The notes below the pieces were generated by a model that was not told the origin of the DNA, did no database searches, and saw only the letters and a list, made by a program, of their open reading frames with translations. Position numbers and translations under genes: made by a program. Of a stretch of 64,000 nt of DNA, positions 27,682 through 36,001 are shown piece after piece. The number at the start of each line of letters is the position of its first letter. The first letter of the stretch is position 1. The DNA is from Kocuria flava (lineage in GTDB: Bacteria; Actinomycetota; Actinomycetes; Actinomycetales; Micrococcaceae): contig NZ_CP013254.1 of assembly GCF_001482365.1 (NCBI RefSeq), forward strand, positions 3,348,001-3,412,000, read 5' to 3'.

Positions 27682-28494
27682 CTAGTCTGCCGGTCCGGTC
27701 TCGGTGACGGAAGGCAGGGTCTCGATGCTGGTGTGCCGGATGCGGTAGCTGGTGCCCTTGGTGGTGATGATCTCGGCGTGGTGGACGATGCGGTCGATCA
27801 TCGCCGCGGCGATCGTGGTGTCGCCGAAGACCTCGCCCCATCTCGAGAAGGGCAGGTTCGAGGTGATGATCAGCGAGGCCTTCTCGTAGCGGGTCGAGAC
27901 CAGCTGGAAGAACAGATTCGCGACCTCGGCCTCGATCGGAACGTAGCCCAGCTCGTCGATGATGACCAGCGGGATCCGGGCGATCTTGGCCAGTTCCGCT
28001 TCCAGGCGCCCGGTGGCGTGGGCGGTGTGCAGGCGGGTGATCCAGCCGGTGGCGGAGTTGAACGCGACTCGGTGCCCGGTCTGGGCCGCGGCGATCCCCA
28101 ACCCGGTGGCCACATGGGTCTTGCCGGTGCCCGGGGGCCCGAGCAGCACCACATTGCCGGCCTGCACCAGGTACGCCCCGGCTTCCAGGCGCGCGATCAC
28201 ACCGCGGTCCAGGGAGGGCTGGGCGGTGAAGTCGAAGTCGGTGAGCGTCTTGATCGCCTCGAATCCGGCGGCCTTGATCCGCAGTGCGGCCCCCGAGGCG
28301 GCCCTCGCGGCGGCCTCGGTCCCCAGTACCGCGGCGAGGTACTCCTCCAAACTCCACTGCTGGGCCCGGGCGGTGTCAGCGATCCGGGCGTAGTCGGCAG
28401 CGATCCTGGGGGCCTTGAGTTGACGGGCGTGGTGGAGGATCTGCTTGTCCGCATCCGTCAGCGTCCGCCCAGCGGGCTCGGTGGCCGGTCGCAT
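27682..28494 (-). CDS. istB: IS21-family ATP-binding helper protein IstB
   Basis: 270 residues, an AAA+ ATPase with Walker A GPPGTGKTHVATGL and Walker B VIIDELGYVP. It acts with IstA to select and remodel the target DNA during transposition. The length is usual for the family. Its ATG (28492-28494) overlaps the istA stop by 1 nt, giving the istA-istB coupling typical of IS21. Confidence 0.95.
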   Translation of the reverse strand: MRPATEPAGRTLTDADKQILHHARQLKAPRIAADYARIADTARAQQWSLEEYLAAVLGTEAAARAASGAALRIKAAGFEAIKTLTDFDFTAQPSLDRGVIARLEAGAYLVQAGNVVLLGPPGTGKTHVATGLGIAAAQTGHRVAFNSATGWITRLHTAHATGRLEAELAKIARIPLVIIDELGYVPIEAEVANLFFQLVSTRYEKASLIITSNLPFSRWGEVFGDTTIAAAMIDRIVHHAEIITTKGTSYRIRHTSIETLPSVTETGPAD

Positions 28495-29738
28495 CAGGCG
28501 ACCTCGATCCCGAAGAGCCGGTCGTAGACCCCGAGATCGGCGACCTCGACCTGCCCGCCGGCAGCGCCCTCGGTACGGGGCTGCTGGTGAGTCCGGCGCA
28601 TGAGGGCCGCGGCGGCCACGTGGACCGGGTCCGTGACGGTGGCCCCGGATCCCCAGGCCCGCTGGTGGGTGGCCACCGTGCGCCCAGCACAGGTCACGGT
28701 GACGGTGTGCAGGTCCACGACCACCTCGACCAGGCGCCCGATCACGCCCGGGTGCACGGAGTAGGCGGCCCCGGCGGCGGTGACGTAGTAGTCCCGGGGC
28801 AGGCGCGTGGTGAAGCGGTGCCCGATCACCGGGTCCACCGGCGGCAGGGGCCCCATCGCCTCCCGCTCGGTGGTCATGGCCTCAACCGGGCGGGTGCGGG
28901 TGGTGCGGTGGGTGCGCTGGTTGGCGGTGATCAGCCAGTCGGTGAGCTGGGCCTGGAAGTCGACCGGGGCGGTGAAGGTGCGCCCGGGCAGGAACGAGGT
29001 GGCCAGGTACCCGTTGAACCGCTCGACCACACCCTTGGTCTCGGGATCGTAGGGGCGGGCCTGCACCAGGCGCACCCCGAGTGCCCCGCAGAAGGCGGCC
29101 ACGCCCTCGGCGAGCTTGCCGCCGCGGCCGATGCCGGCCTCGTTGTCCCACAACAGCTGCCGCGGTACCGCCCCGAAACCCTCGGCCACACACCACCACA
29201 TCCCCGCCAGCAGGTCCCCGGTCCTCCGGCTGGGCAGCACCGCGGCCACCGCGTAGCGGGAGTGAGAGGCGACCATCACCAGCACCGGGAAGTCCCGCAC
29301 CACCCCGGCATGATCCGGGATCAGCCGGCCCGGGAACCACAGATCGCACTGGATCTGCTCCCCGGCATGATGCACCAGCCGGTCCGCCGGATCCGCCACC
29401 CGGTAGCCCGGGCGCAACCGGGCCACGTTGGCGTAGAACCACGACCTCGACCCCTCCCAGCCGACCCGCTCGGCGAGCACCGCGGTGGGCATCGACGGGA
29501 ACCGGCCCAGCAGATCCCGCACCGCGGCCTCGACCTCGCTGAACGCCCCCTCCACCGGCGGACGCGGTGAATAGGACGGCGGGTCCGTGGAACGGAGCGC
29601 CTTCGCCACCGTGTTCCGCGACAGCGACAACCTCCTGGCAATCGCCGCCTGCGACAAGCCCTCCACCCGATGCAGCTGACGGATCAGCGCCCAATCCTCC
29701 ACAGTGATCACTCTCCAATCGTTGGACGAGCTGCTCAC
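28494..29738 (-). CDS. istA: IS21-family transposase IstA
   Basis: 414 residues. An N-terminal helix-turn-helix (LIRQLHRVEGLSQAAIARRL) is followed by the DDE catalytic core (Asp in IQCDLWFPG, Asp in LLWDNEAGIGRG, Glu in GVVERFNGYL) and a C-terminal beta-barrel region. The frame is intact from ATG 29738. It makes the strand cuts and joins at the TGTCGG ends. It is the first gene of the pair with istB, transcribed leftward from near the right terminus of the element. Confidence 0.94.
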   Translation of the reverse strand: MSSSSNDWRVITVEDWALIRQLHRVEGLSQAAIARRLSLSRNTVAKALRSTDPPSYSPRPPVEGAFSEVEAAVRDLLGRFPSMPTAVLAERVGWEGSRSWFYANVARLRPGYRVADPADRLVHHAGEQIQCDLWFPGRLIPDHAGVVRDFPVLVMVASHSRYAVAAVLPSRRTGDLLAGMWWCVAEGFGAVPRQLLWDNEAGIGRGGKLAEGVAAFCGALGVRLVQARPYDPETKGVVERFNGYLATSFLPGRTFTAPVDFQAQLTDWLITANQRTHRTTRTRPVEAMTTEREAMGPLPPVDPVIGHRFTTRLPRDYYVTAAGAAYSVHPGVIGRLVEVVVDLHTVTVTCAGRTVATHQRAWGSGATVTDPVHVAAAALMRRTHQQPRTEGAAGGQVEVADLGVYDRLFGIEVA

Positions 29739-29941
29739 TTTTCGACCGGAACTTCAGCTACCTATTCGACCGGAACCGACATCTCCCCACCCACCGCCTA
29801 CCGATACCTCACCGAGGGAATCGAGGTGATGGTCGGGGGAATTGTCGCTCCAACTGTGTAAGAGGCAGTTTCCATTCTCAGTGGTTCTTCGCCGCGGGTA
29901 AGTAGCTCGGCGACGGTGATGGTGAAGGCGTTCAGCGCCGG

Positions 29942-29962
29942 TGTCGGTTCCGGTCGAATAGG
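29942..29962 (+). repeat. Solo IS21-type terminal sequence
   Basis: TGTCGGTTCCGGTCGAATAG (29942-29961, plus one more matching G) is identical to the inverted right terminus of the IS21 copy that ends 160 bp to the left. No transposase accompanies it. It may mark the edge of a deleted second IS21 copy. The IS256 remnant reads up to this point and then stops. Confidence 0.6.
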
Positions 29963-30087
29963 CACGAACTCCGCCCACGTACTGCGCCCCCCCGGGGGGG
30001 GATGATCGCCGGGTACCGAAAACCCCACTTCTCCTCCAGTGCCTTCAGGGCGGCCTCGGTGGCAGCCGCGGTCGGGGTGGTCCTCAC
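29963..30087 (-). pseudogene. IS256-family transposase fragment
   Basis: Minus-strand translation gives TEAALKALEEKWGFRYPAII, then a disturbed stretch across a C7/G8 run, then STWAEFVPI. This is the conserved RYPAII...W.EFVPF block of IS256-family transposases. The rest of the gene is missing on both sides; the downstream edge coincides with the solo IS21 terminus. Confidence 0.6.
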
Positions 30088-30112
30088 GCCTCAGTGCCCT
30101 ACGTATCAATGG

Positions 30113-30709
30113 TCAGGAGCTCGTCTCACAGGACTTGCGGGCGATGAAGCGAAGTACTCGACCGCCGAAGGAGTACTTCAGGCTGAGCGTCTCGAGACCG
30201 ACTTGTCGTAGGACCGGTTCGAGGGCCTCTGGTTCAATGAGTCGGTGTGGAGAACGGTCGATCCGGTGCAACCACCATGTTGTGCGGGAGGCCATCAGGT
30301 CGTATCCCACGAAGGACCCGCCCGGTCGCAAGACGCGCGCCACCTCGCCCACCGCATGTTCCCAGGCGATCACGTGATGAAGCATCAGGAAGCTCACAAC
30401 CGCGTCGAAGGAGGCGTCCTCGAAGGACAGATGCCTGGCATCGGCCTGGCGCGCCTCAGCCCGCGAAAACCCGGCAAGTCGTTGACGGGCGGCGCTGACC
30501 ATCGCGGGATCGGGGTCGGTGGTGGTCATCCGGACCTGATGGTTGGTCCGCACGATTTCTTCGGCTATTGCCCCGCTGCCACCGCCGATCTCGAGTACGT
30601 CTCCCGTGAGCGCGAATCCCTGCGTCGCCCAGGAGACGATTCGACGCGCCAGGAGATTCCACGGTGCGCTGCGACAGAACGACGCTTCCAGGTAAGACAT
30701 CGGCGGCAT
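30113..30709 (-). CDS. Class I SAM-dependent methyltransferase
   Basis: 198 residues. SAM-binding motif I is VLEIGGGSGAIAEEI (about 38-52), followed by the acidic motif TTTDPDPAMVSAA, motif ADARHLSFEDASFD, and the post-motif VARVLRPGGSFVGYD. It is a Methyltransf_11-type enzyme. WWLHRIDRS and the C-terminal LRFIARKS are not substrate-specific. It follows the YVTN-propeller gene on the same strand with a 279-nt gap and may be copper-island cargo, but its substrate is unknown. Start MPPMSYLE at 30709, or Met at 30700. Confidence 0.8.
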   Translation of the reverse strand: MPPMSYLEASFCRSAPWNLLARRIVSWATQGFALTGDVLEIGGGSGAIAEEIVRTNHQVRMTTTDPDPAMVSAARQRLAGFSRAEARQADARHLSFEDASFDAVVSFLMLHHVIAWEHAVGEVARVLRPGGSFVGYDLMASRTTWWLHRIDRSPHRLIEPEALEPVLRQVGLETLSLKYSFGGRVLRFIARKSCETSS

Positions 30710-30788
30710 GGTCCCAACCTCTCGGGCCTGCTCGGGGCTCAGGCGAGCCTTGTGGCGGGATGGATAGCTTGGTGGACACGGACCTGAT

Positions 30789-30834
30789 CCACCACGGCGG
30801 GTCTGGTGCGCTCTCGATCGACCCGCCCCGGTGG
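30789..30834 (-). terminator. Hairpin between propeller lipoprotein and methyltransferase genes
   Basis: 15-bp stem with two mismatches (30789-30803 with 30820-30834), 16-nt loop, within the otherwise empty 279-nt gap downstream of the propeller gene. Likely terminator. Confidence 0.4.
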
Positions 30835-30988
30835 CTCAGGTCTGCGGAGATGTCGCGTCCGACCGAACAGAATTTGGGCGGAGCAGCCCGCGAATGACGG
30901 CCGGGCGGTTGGCGAGTCGGGTCGAGTACCAAGGATCGGTGGGCGCCCTTACTGGTCCCAGAGCAGCCAAGGGGACGTTCACCGGGGT

Positions 30989-32122
30989 TCAGTGCGCGTG
31001 TTCTTCCATTTGATCCATCTTCTGGGTGGCTGCTCCTGAGGGCTCCGGGATGTCGAGCGCTATGGAGGGTGCGTTCGCTTCGGCCGGTGGGCGGGAGGAG
31101 AAGCTGACGCCGTTGGGCATGTCTCCCACCGGCACAGTCTCCAACACCTCGAGGGCGTCGAGGTCGACGACGGAGACGGTGTCGTCGTAGATGTTCGTGA
31201 CCCAGGCCTTGGCCCCCGTGGTGTCGATGACGACGCCATGGGGCCCGGAGCCGGTGCGCACCGTGCCGCGGACGGTCATGTCGGTCGGGTCGATCACGGA
31301 CAGGGTGTTCCCGGGCTCGGCCTCGGTGCCCTGGTCGGCCGAGAGCAGGGTGCGACCGTCGGGTGCCAGATACACCTGGACGGGCGGGGCCGAGACCGCG
31401 ACAGTGCCCACCACTTCTTGTGCGGCGAGGTCGATCTTCACCACCGAGGCCGGCTCGGTGATGCTGGCGTAGGCGTAGGTCCCGTCGGCGTCGACGGCGA
31501 CCTGGACAGGGGGACATCCGACGGGCACCGAGGCGGTCTTGGTGTCGGTGGCCGGATCGATCAGATCCACCGCACCGGACTCGGTGTTGGCGACCGCGAT
31601 GATCGATCCGTCGGCTGCTGGGCGCAGACCGTGGGGCATCCCCCCGAGGTCGACGGTCCCGGTCGGCTCCAGACCGGGTGCACTGTAGACCGAGACGGTG
31701 CCGTCACCGGCGTTGGTGGTGTACACCTTGGTGCCGTCGGCGGTGTCGATCACGTGCGCGGGAGCCGGTCCACTGGGGGCGGCGGCGGACACCTGGTAGT
31801 TTTCCGCGTCGATGGCGATGGTCGTGTTGTCGTGGCCGCTGACGGCGTATCCGACCGCACCGTCGGCCCCGGCCTGCACGTTGTGCGGGGACTCCACCCC
31901 GGTCAACGTCGTGACCACCTCGTTCGTGGCCGCATCCAGGACAGTGAGGCTGTTGCCCTCCTCGTTGGCCACCCACACCGTCCCGGCGATGCCCTGGCGG
32001 GCAGACGATGAGGGCGCCGTCGCCGTGACGCCCTGAGGCGTGTCACTGGAGCAGGCTGCCAAACCGGCCGTCGTCAAGACTGCGAGGCTGGTGACGGCGA
32101 GCCGTCGTTTCATCGAGATCAT
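30989..32122 (-). CDS. YVTN-family beta-propeller lipoprotein
   Basis: 377 residues. A lipoprotein signal with lipobox LAAC is near residue 24, followed by Ser/Thr-rich linker and about seven repeats of the YVTN type (for example GTVWVANEEGNSLTVLDAATN, KVYTTNAGDGTVSVYSAPG, KAWVTNIYDDTVSVVDLDA). It should be anchored on the outer face of the membrane. The C-terminal tail carries Met, His and Glu (QKMDQMEEHAH), possible copper ligands. It is divergent from the cupredoxin-ATPase gene and shares a promoter region with CopR-like and CsoR sites, so a copper-related role is inferred. GAAAGG precedes the ATG at 32122. Confidence 0.82.
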   Translation of the reverse strand: MISMKRRLAVTSLAVLTTAGLAACSSDTPQGVTATAPSSSARQGIAGTVWVANEEGNSLTVLDAATNEVVTTLTGVESPHNVQAGADGAVGYAVSGHDNTTIAIDAENYQVSAAAPSGPAPAHVIDTADGTKVYTTNAGDGTVSVYSAPGLEPTGTVDLGGMPHGLRPAADGSIIAVANTESGAVDLIDPATDTKTASVPVGCPPVQVAVDADGTYAYASITEPASVVKIDLAAQEVVGTVAVSAPPVQVYLAPDGRTLLSADQGTEAEPGNTLSVIDPTDMTVRGTVRTGSGPHGVVIDTTGAKAWVTNIYDDTVSVVDLDALEVLETVPVGDMPNGVSFSSRPPAEANAPSIALDIPEPSGAATQKMDQMEEHAH

Positions 32123-32271
32123 CGTCAGACCTTTCGGTGTGAACCGTAGAGGAAGACCCGCTACGACCAGCTCCGTTCCACGAGAGGGTGCCGGCTGCGG
32201 GATTCAGCGCAGTTCCATGGTGGTCGGTTCCCAGCCCTGATTCACCGCCACGGGCCCATTTCGCCGCGGAT

Positions 32272-32376
32272 CTTCGCCGAATCTTCACGAGCTTCCCTCT
32301 CCGAGCCCGGTGACCAGCACAGAATGCGCGGCCTTCCACGACGACCTGCCCGCCGTCCAGCTTCATGAAAACTTCA
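32272..32376 (+). promoter_or_regulatory. Two tandem CTTC-N7-CTTCA sites (candidate CopR boxes)
   Basis: CTTCGCCGAATCTTCA (32272-32287) and CTTCATGAAAACTTCA (32361-32376) each carry two CTTC half-sites 11 bp apart on the plus strand, as expected for OmpR-family regulators. The first matches the site upstream of the multicopper oxidase (53565-53580) at 14 of 16 positions. A CAGAAT box lies 32 nt after the first site and TAGACT 35 nt after the second. They should activate the cupredoxin-ATPase gene. Confidence 0.6.
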
Positions 32377-32422
32377 CCGTTACCCTGCTGGCACTCGTGT
32401 TCGTCCAACCTAGACTGGCCTC

Positions 32423-32441
32423 ATACCCGTCGGGGGTATGG
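32423..32441 (+). promoter_or_regulatory. CsoR operator upstream of the cupredoxin-ATPase gene
   Basis: CATACCCGTCGGGGGTATG, an inverted ATACCC...GGGTAT repeat typical of copper-sensing CsoR, lies between a TAGACT -10-like box (32412-32417) and the GGAGG ribosome-binding site. CsoR is encoded three kb downstream. Confidence 0.8.
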
Positions 32442-32454
32442 AGGAGGCGGAGTG

Positions 32455-35400
32455 ATGACTGTCCAGGATTGGGTGTTGGTGGCAGCGGCGGTAGTCGTGA
32501 GTGTCGCGCTGCTGTGGTTCTTCTTCGGCCCGAAGAAGACTCGCCGGGCCGAGCTGGAGGCCGGGGTGCAGACGGTCACGGTGACCGTCAAGGGCGGGTA
32601 CAGCCCCGACCTGATCCAGGTGGCCCCCGGGGTGCCGGTCCGGCTGGTGTTCAACCGGCAGGAGACCGGGGACTGCTCCTCCCGGGTGGTCATCCCGGAT
32701 TTCCAGATCAACCAGCCGTTGCCCGCCTATGCACGCACGGCCGTGGAGTTCACTCCCACCGAGCCGGGCGAGTACGGCTTCGCGTGCGGGATGAACATGC
32801 TGCACGGCCGCCTACGCGTCGTCGACGAGCACGACAGCGCCTCGCCGGCCCCGATCTCGTCGGCGCCGGCTCACGCCGCGGGCACGGCCAACCCCGGCGA
32901 CGCCGCTGCCACGGGGTCGGCGCGCGCCGCCGTGGCGGAGGTGACCCACGCCCGGATGGACCACGGTGCGCAGACCGCGCAGCTGAGCATCCGCGGGGGC
33001 TACCACCCCCAGCTGCTGCGCGTGGCGGCCGAGGTGCCGCTGCGGCTGGAGCTGCTGCGACAGGAGGACGGCGCGTGCTCGGAACGGTTCGTGGTGCCCG
33101 CTGCCGGGGTGGACACCGCGGTCCCGGCCTTCGGCAGCACCGTGGTCGAGATCCCCGGGCTACCGGCCGGGCGCCATGAGGTCAGCTGCGGGATGAACAT
33201 GTTGCACGGCACCCTCGAGGCCGTCGAGGGCTCAGCCGACGTCGAAGGCTCTGCTGGCGGGGCTGGTGAGCACTCCCACGACCATGTCGTGGTCCAGGAG
33301 GATACCCGAACCTCCACGGCCCCACTGCCGGGGCAGGAGCCTCCGCGCGGACACGGCCCGGTGGAGGAGCCGGAGGACACCGAGGCGAAGGAGCGGGCGG
33401 CGGAGATCGCCGATCTGCGCCGCCGGGTGATCGTCGGGGCCGTGCTGAGCCTGCCGGTGGTGGTGGCGGTGATGGCCATGGAGCTGTTCGGCATGGCCTG
33501 GGTGCCGCCGGTGCTGATGAATCCGTGGCTGCAGCTGGCGCTGATCACCCCGGTGATGCTCTACACCGGTTGGCCCATCCACAAGACCGGGTGGTTGGCG
33601 CTGTCCCACCGCACCGCGGACATGAACTCTCTGATCACCCTGGGCACGATCGCTGCCTACGGCTACAGCCTGGTCGTCACCATCGCCCCCGGCCTCGTGC
33701 CGGCCGAGGCCCGGTACGTCTACTACGAGGCGGTCGGGGTGATCATCACCTTGATCCTGCTCGGGCGCCTGCTGGAGACCAAGGCCAAGGCCGGGACCGG
33801 GGAGGCCATCCGCACCCTGATCGGGCTCCAGCCGCACACCGCCCGGGTGGTGCGCGACGGGCAGGAGCGGGAGATCCCCCTGGGAGAGGTCGTGGTCGGC
33901 GACGTCGTCGTGGTGCGCCCCGGGGAGAAGCTGGCCGTGGACGGGCAGGTGCTGGAGGGCACCTCGGCGGTGGACGAGTCGATGGTCACCGGTGAGCCCA
34001 TCCCGGTGACCAAGACCGCCGGGGACACCGTGATCGGCGCGACCATCAACCAGACCGGGTCCTTCCGCTACACCGCCACCAAAGTCGGCTCGGACACCAT
34101 GCTGGCTCAGATCATCTCCCTGGTCCGGCAGGCCCAGGGCTCCAGGGCGCCGATCCAGCGGCTGGCCGATCAGGTCTCCAGCTACTTCGTGCCCGCGGTG
34201 ATCCTCATCGCCCTGTGGACCTTCGTGGTCTGGGCGCTGGTCGGTCCGCCGCCTGCGGTGGTCTTCGCCCTGGTGGCCGCGGTGTCGGTGCTGATCATCG
34301 CCTGCCCGTGCGCGCTGGGGCTGGCCACTCCGCTGTCGATCACCGTGGGCACCGGCAAGGGGGCCACCGCCGGGATCCTCATCCGCTCGGCCGAGGCCCT
34401 GGAGACGGCCCACAAGCTGGACACCATCGTGCTGGACAAGACCGGCACGATCACCAAGGGGGCTCCCGCCCTGACCGACGTGCTGCCCGCCCCGGGCTTC
34501 ACCGACGCCGAGGTGCTGGCTCTGGTGGCGGCGGTGGAACGCTCCTCGGAGCACCCGCTGGCCACCGCCATCGTCGCCGGGGCGCAGGAGCGCGGGGTGG
34601 CCGCGCCCGAGGCCACCGCCTTCGACTCCGTCACCGGCCAAGGGGTCCGCGCCCTGGTGGGCGGACGGGAGGTGCTGGTGGGCAACCGGCGCCTGCTCAC
34701 CGGGGCGGGCATCGACGCCGAGGGGCTCACCGCCCCCGCCCAGGAGCTGGCCGCGGACGGGAAGAGCCCGATGCTGGCCGCCGTCGACGGGCGCCCGGCC
34801 GGGGTGATCGGGGTGGCCGACACCCTCAAGGAGGGGTCCGTGGGGGCCGTCGCCGCCCTGCGCGACCGCGGCATCGAGGTGGTGATGATGACCGGGGACA
34901 ACCGGGCCACCGCCGCGGCCATCGCCCGCCAGGTCGGCATCGACCGGGTGGTGGCCGAGGTGCTGCCCGAGCACAAGGCCAGCGAGGTCAAGCGCCTGCA
35001 GGAGGAGGGGCGCGTGGTGGGGATGGTCGGGGACGGCATCAACGACGCCCCCGCCCTGGCCCAGGCCGACGTGGGCTCGGCCATCGGCACCGGCACCGAC
35101 GTGGCCATCGAGGCCTCTGACATCACCTTGATCTCCGGGGCGCTGTCCGGGGTGGTCACCGCCGTGGACCTGTCCCGGGCCACCATGCGCAACATCCGCC
35201 AGAACCTCGTCTTCGCGTTCGTCTACAACGGCATTGGCATCCCCATCGCCGCCGGTGTGCTGTACCCGTCCCTGGGCTGGACGCTGAGCCCGATGATCGC
35301 CGCCGCCGCGATGGCCCTGTCCTCCCTGTCGGTGGTGGCCAACGCCAACCGGCTGCGCGCCTTCACCCCCCGCCCCGTCCCCGATCTCGCCCACGCCCCC

Positions 35401-35643
35401 ACTGCCACCGACCCGGTGGTGGAGGTCGGACGCGAGGACGCCGCAGACCCCGGAACACCCCCTCAGGAGGAAGCCGTGTCCGAGAACGCCACGACGGTCG
35501 TCGATCCGGTCTGCGGGATGAGCATCGACCCGGCCACCGCGGCCACCAGCGCCGAGCACGAGGGCCGCACCTACTACTTCTGCTCGACCCGCTGCGCCGA
35601 GTCCTTCCGGGACGACCCGGCCAAATACATCAGCTCCACGTGA
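32455..35643 (+). CDS. Copper P-type ATPase fused to two cupredoxin domains and a YHS domain
   Basis: 1062 residues. Order: N-terminal membrane anchor (6-25), cupredoxin-like domain 1 (about 36-125), linker, cupredoxin-like domain 2 (about 165-265), then a P1B-type ATPase (about 310-980), then a C-terminal YHS metal-binding domain (about 1010-1055; VVDPVCGMSI, YYFCSTRC). Both cupredoxin-like domains end in the same CGMNMLHG motif. The ATPase has Cys617-Pro-Cys619 in the membrane and Asp661 in DKTG, as in Cu(I) exporters (CopA type). The cupredoxins replace the usual N-terminal HMA domains. ATG 32455 has GGAGG upstream. CsoR and CopR-like sites precede it. Confidence 0.9.
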   Translation: MTVQDWVLVAAAVVVSVALLWFFFGPKKTRRAELEAGVQTVTVTVKGGYSPDLIQVAPGVPVRLVFNRQETGDCSSRVVIPDFQINQPLPAYARTAVEFTPTEPGEYGFACGMNMLHGRLRVVDEHDSASPAPISSAPAHAAGTANPGDAAATGSARAAVAEVTHARMDHGAQTAQLSIRGGYHPQLLRVAAEVPLRLELLRQEDGACSERFVVPAAGVDTAVPAFGSTVVEIPGLPAGRHEVSCGMNMLHGTLEAVEGSADVEGSAGGAGEHSHDHVVVQEDTRTSTAPLPGQEPPRGHGPVEEPEDTEAKERAAEIADLRRRVIVGAVLSLPVVVAVMAMELFGMAWVPPVLMNPWLQLALITPVMLYTGWPIHKTGWLALSHRTADMNSLITLGTIAAYGYSLVVTIAPGLVPAEARYVYYEAVGVIITLILLGRLLETKAKAGTGEAIRTLIGLQPHTARVVRDGQEREIPLGEVVVGDVVVVRPGEKLAVDGQVLEGTSAVDESMVTGEPIPVTKTAGDTVIGATINQTGSFRYTATKVGSDTMLAQIISLVRQAQGSRAPIQRLADQVSSYFVPAVILIALWTFVVWALVGPPPAVVFALVAAVSVLIIACPCALGLATPLSITVGTGKGATAGILIRSAEALETAHKLDTIVLDKTGTITKGAPALTDVLPAPGFTDAEVLALVAAVERSSEHPLATAIVAGAQERGVAAPEATAFDSVTGQGVRALVGGREVLVGNRRLLTGAGIDAEGLTAPAQELAADGKSPMLAAVDGRPAGVIGVADTLKEGSVGAVAALRDRGIEVVMMTGDNRATAAAIARQVGIDRVVAEVLPEHKASEVKRLQEEGRVVGMVGDGINDAPALAQADVGSAIGTGTDVAIEASDITLISGALSGVVTAVDLSRATMRNIRQNLVFAFVYNGIGIPIAAGVLYPSLGWTLSPMIAAAAMALSSLSVVANANRLRAFTPRPVPDLAHAPTATDPVVEVGREDAADPGTPPQEEAVSENATTVVDPVCGMSIDPATAATSAEHEGRTYYFCSTRCAESFRDDPAKYISST
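35476..35643 (+). CDS. Possible internally initiated YHS-domain protein (55 aa)
   Basis: Within the ATPase frame a strong AGGAGG (35465-35470) sits 5 nt before an in-frame GTG at 35476 (MSENATTVVDPVCGM...). Initiation there would make a free 55-residue YHS protein with CGM and CSTRC metal-site cysteines, similar to stand-alone YHS proteins found beside copper ATPases. It may be a nested gene, or a relic of two genes that fused when a stop codon was lost. No expression evidence is available from sequence. Confidence 0.4.
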   Translation: MSENATTVVDPVCGMSIDPATAATSAEHEGRTYYFCSTRCAESFRDDPAKYISST

Positions 35644-35709
35644 AGCAGGTTGCGCCCGCCCTCCTGGGCCGCGGACGCAGCCTGGGTTCATCACCCACCA
35701 GGAATCGCT

Positions 35710-35988
35710 ATGGAAATCACCACCGACACGGCAGCTGTGGTGCGGCGCCTGAACCGCATCGAGGGACAAGTCCGCGGCATCACCCGGATGGTCGAGCAAG
35801 ACCGGTACTGCATTGATGTTCTCACCCAGGTCGCTGCGGTGTCCGGGGCGCTGCACGAGGTGGCGCTGGCCTTGCTGAAGGGCCACGTGAGCCGCTGTCT
35901 CGTCCAGGCCGCCGGCACCGGTGGCCCCGAGCAGGAAGCCAAGCTCCAAGAAGCAGTGGAGGCCATCGCCCGGCTGGTCCGTCGCTGA
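35710..35988 (+). CDS. csoR: Copper-sensing transcriptional repressor CsoR
   Basis: 92 residues of the DUF156/CsoR family. The Cu(I)-binding Cys-His-Cys set is visible: Cys in RYCIDVL, then His and Cys in KGHVSRC. The conserved opening is VVRRLNRIEGQVRGITRMV. Without copper the tetramer binds GC-rich operators, and Cu(I) releases it. Likely targets are the ATACCC/GGGTAT operators at 32423 and 55501. The ATG at 35710 follows AGGAAT. It lies 66 nt after the ATPase fusion and is probably in the same operon. Confidence 0.93.
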   Translation: MEITTDTAAVVRRLNRIEGQVRGITRMVEQDRYCIDVLTQVAAVSGALHEVALALLKGHVSRCLVQAAGTGGPEQEAKLQEAVEAIARLVRR

Positions 35989-36001
35989 GGAAGGACCACT
36001 G

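Larger units (their letters stand above)
27617..29781 (-). mobile_element. IS21-family insertion sequence, complete, with 5-bp target duplication
   Basis: 2165 bp. Ends begin TGTCGGTTCCG and end CGGAACCGACA. Inside each end a related motif (GTGAAAAGTGAGCA on the left, the complement of CGAAAAGTGAGCA on the right) is repeated about 40 bp in, the multiple-terminal-repeat pattern of IS21. TCTCC flanks both sides (27612-27616 and 29782-29786). It carries istA and istB, both intact, on the minus strand, so the copy could still be active. Confidence 0.92.
27544..29861 (+). pseudogene. Remnant of IS5-type transposase split by IS21
   Basis: Left of the IS21 copy, translation gives VLRWYRDATRAVNWATR, and right of it SPPTAYRYLTEGIEVM then a stop. 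Together, with one copy of the target duplication and a frameshift, these read RDHGLSPPTAYRYLTEGIEV. That is the helix-turn-helix region of IS5-family (DDE_Tnp_4 type) transposases common in actinobacteria. Only this N-terminal piece remains; the catalytic domain is gone. The IS21 insertion site is therefore inside an already mobile sequence. Limits on both sides are approximate. Confidence 0.55.
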
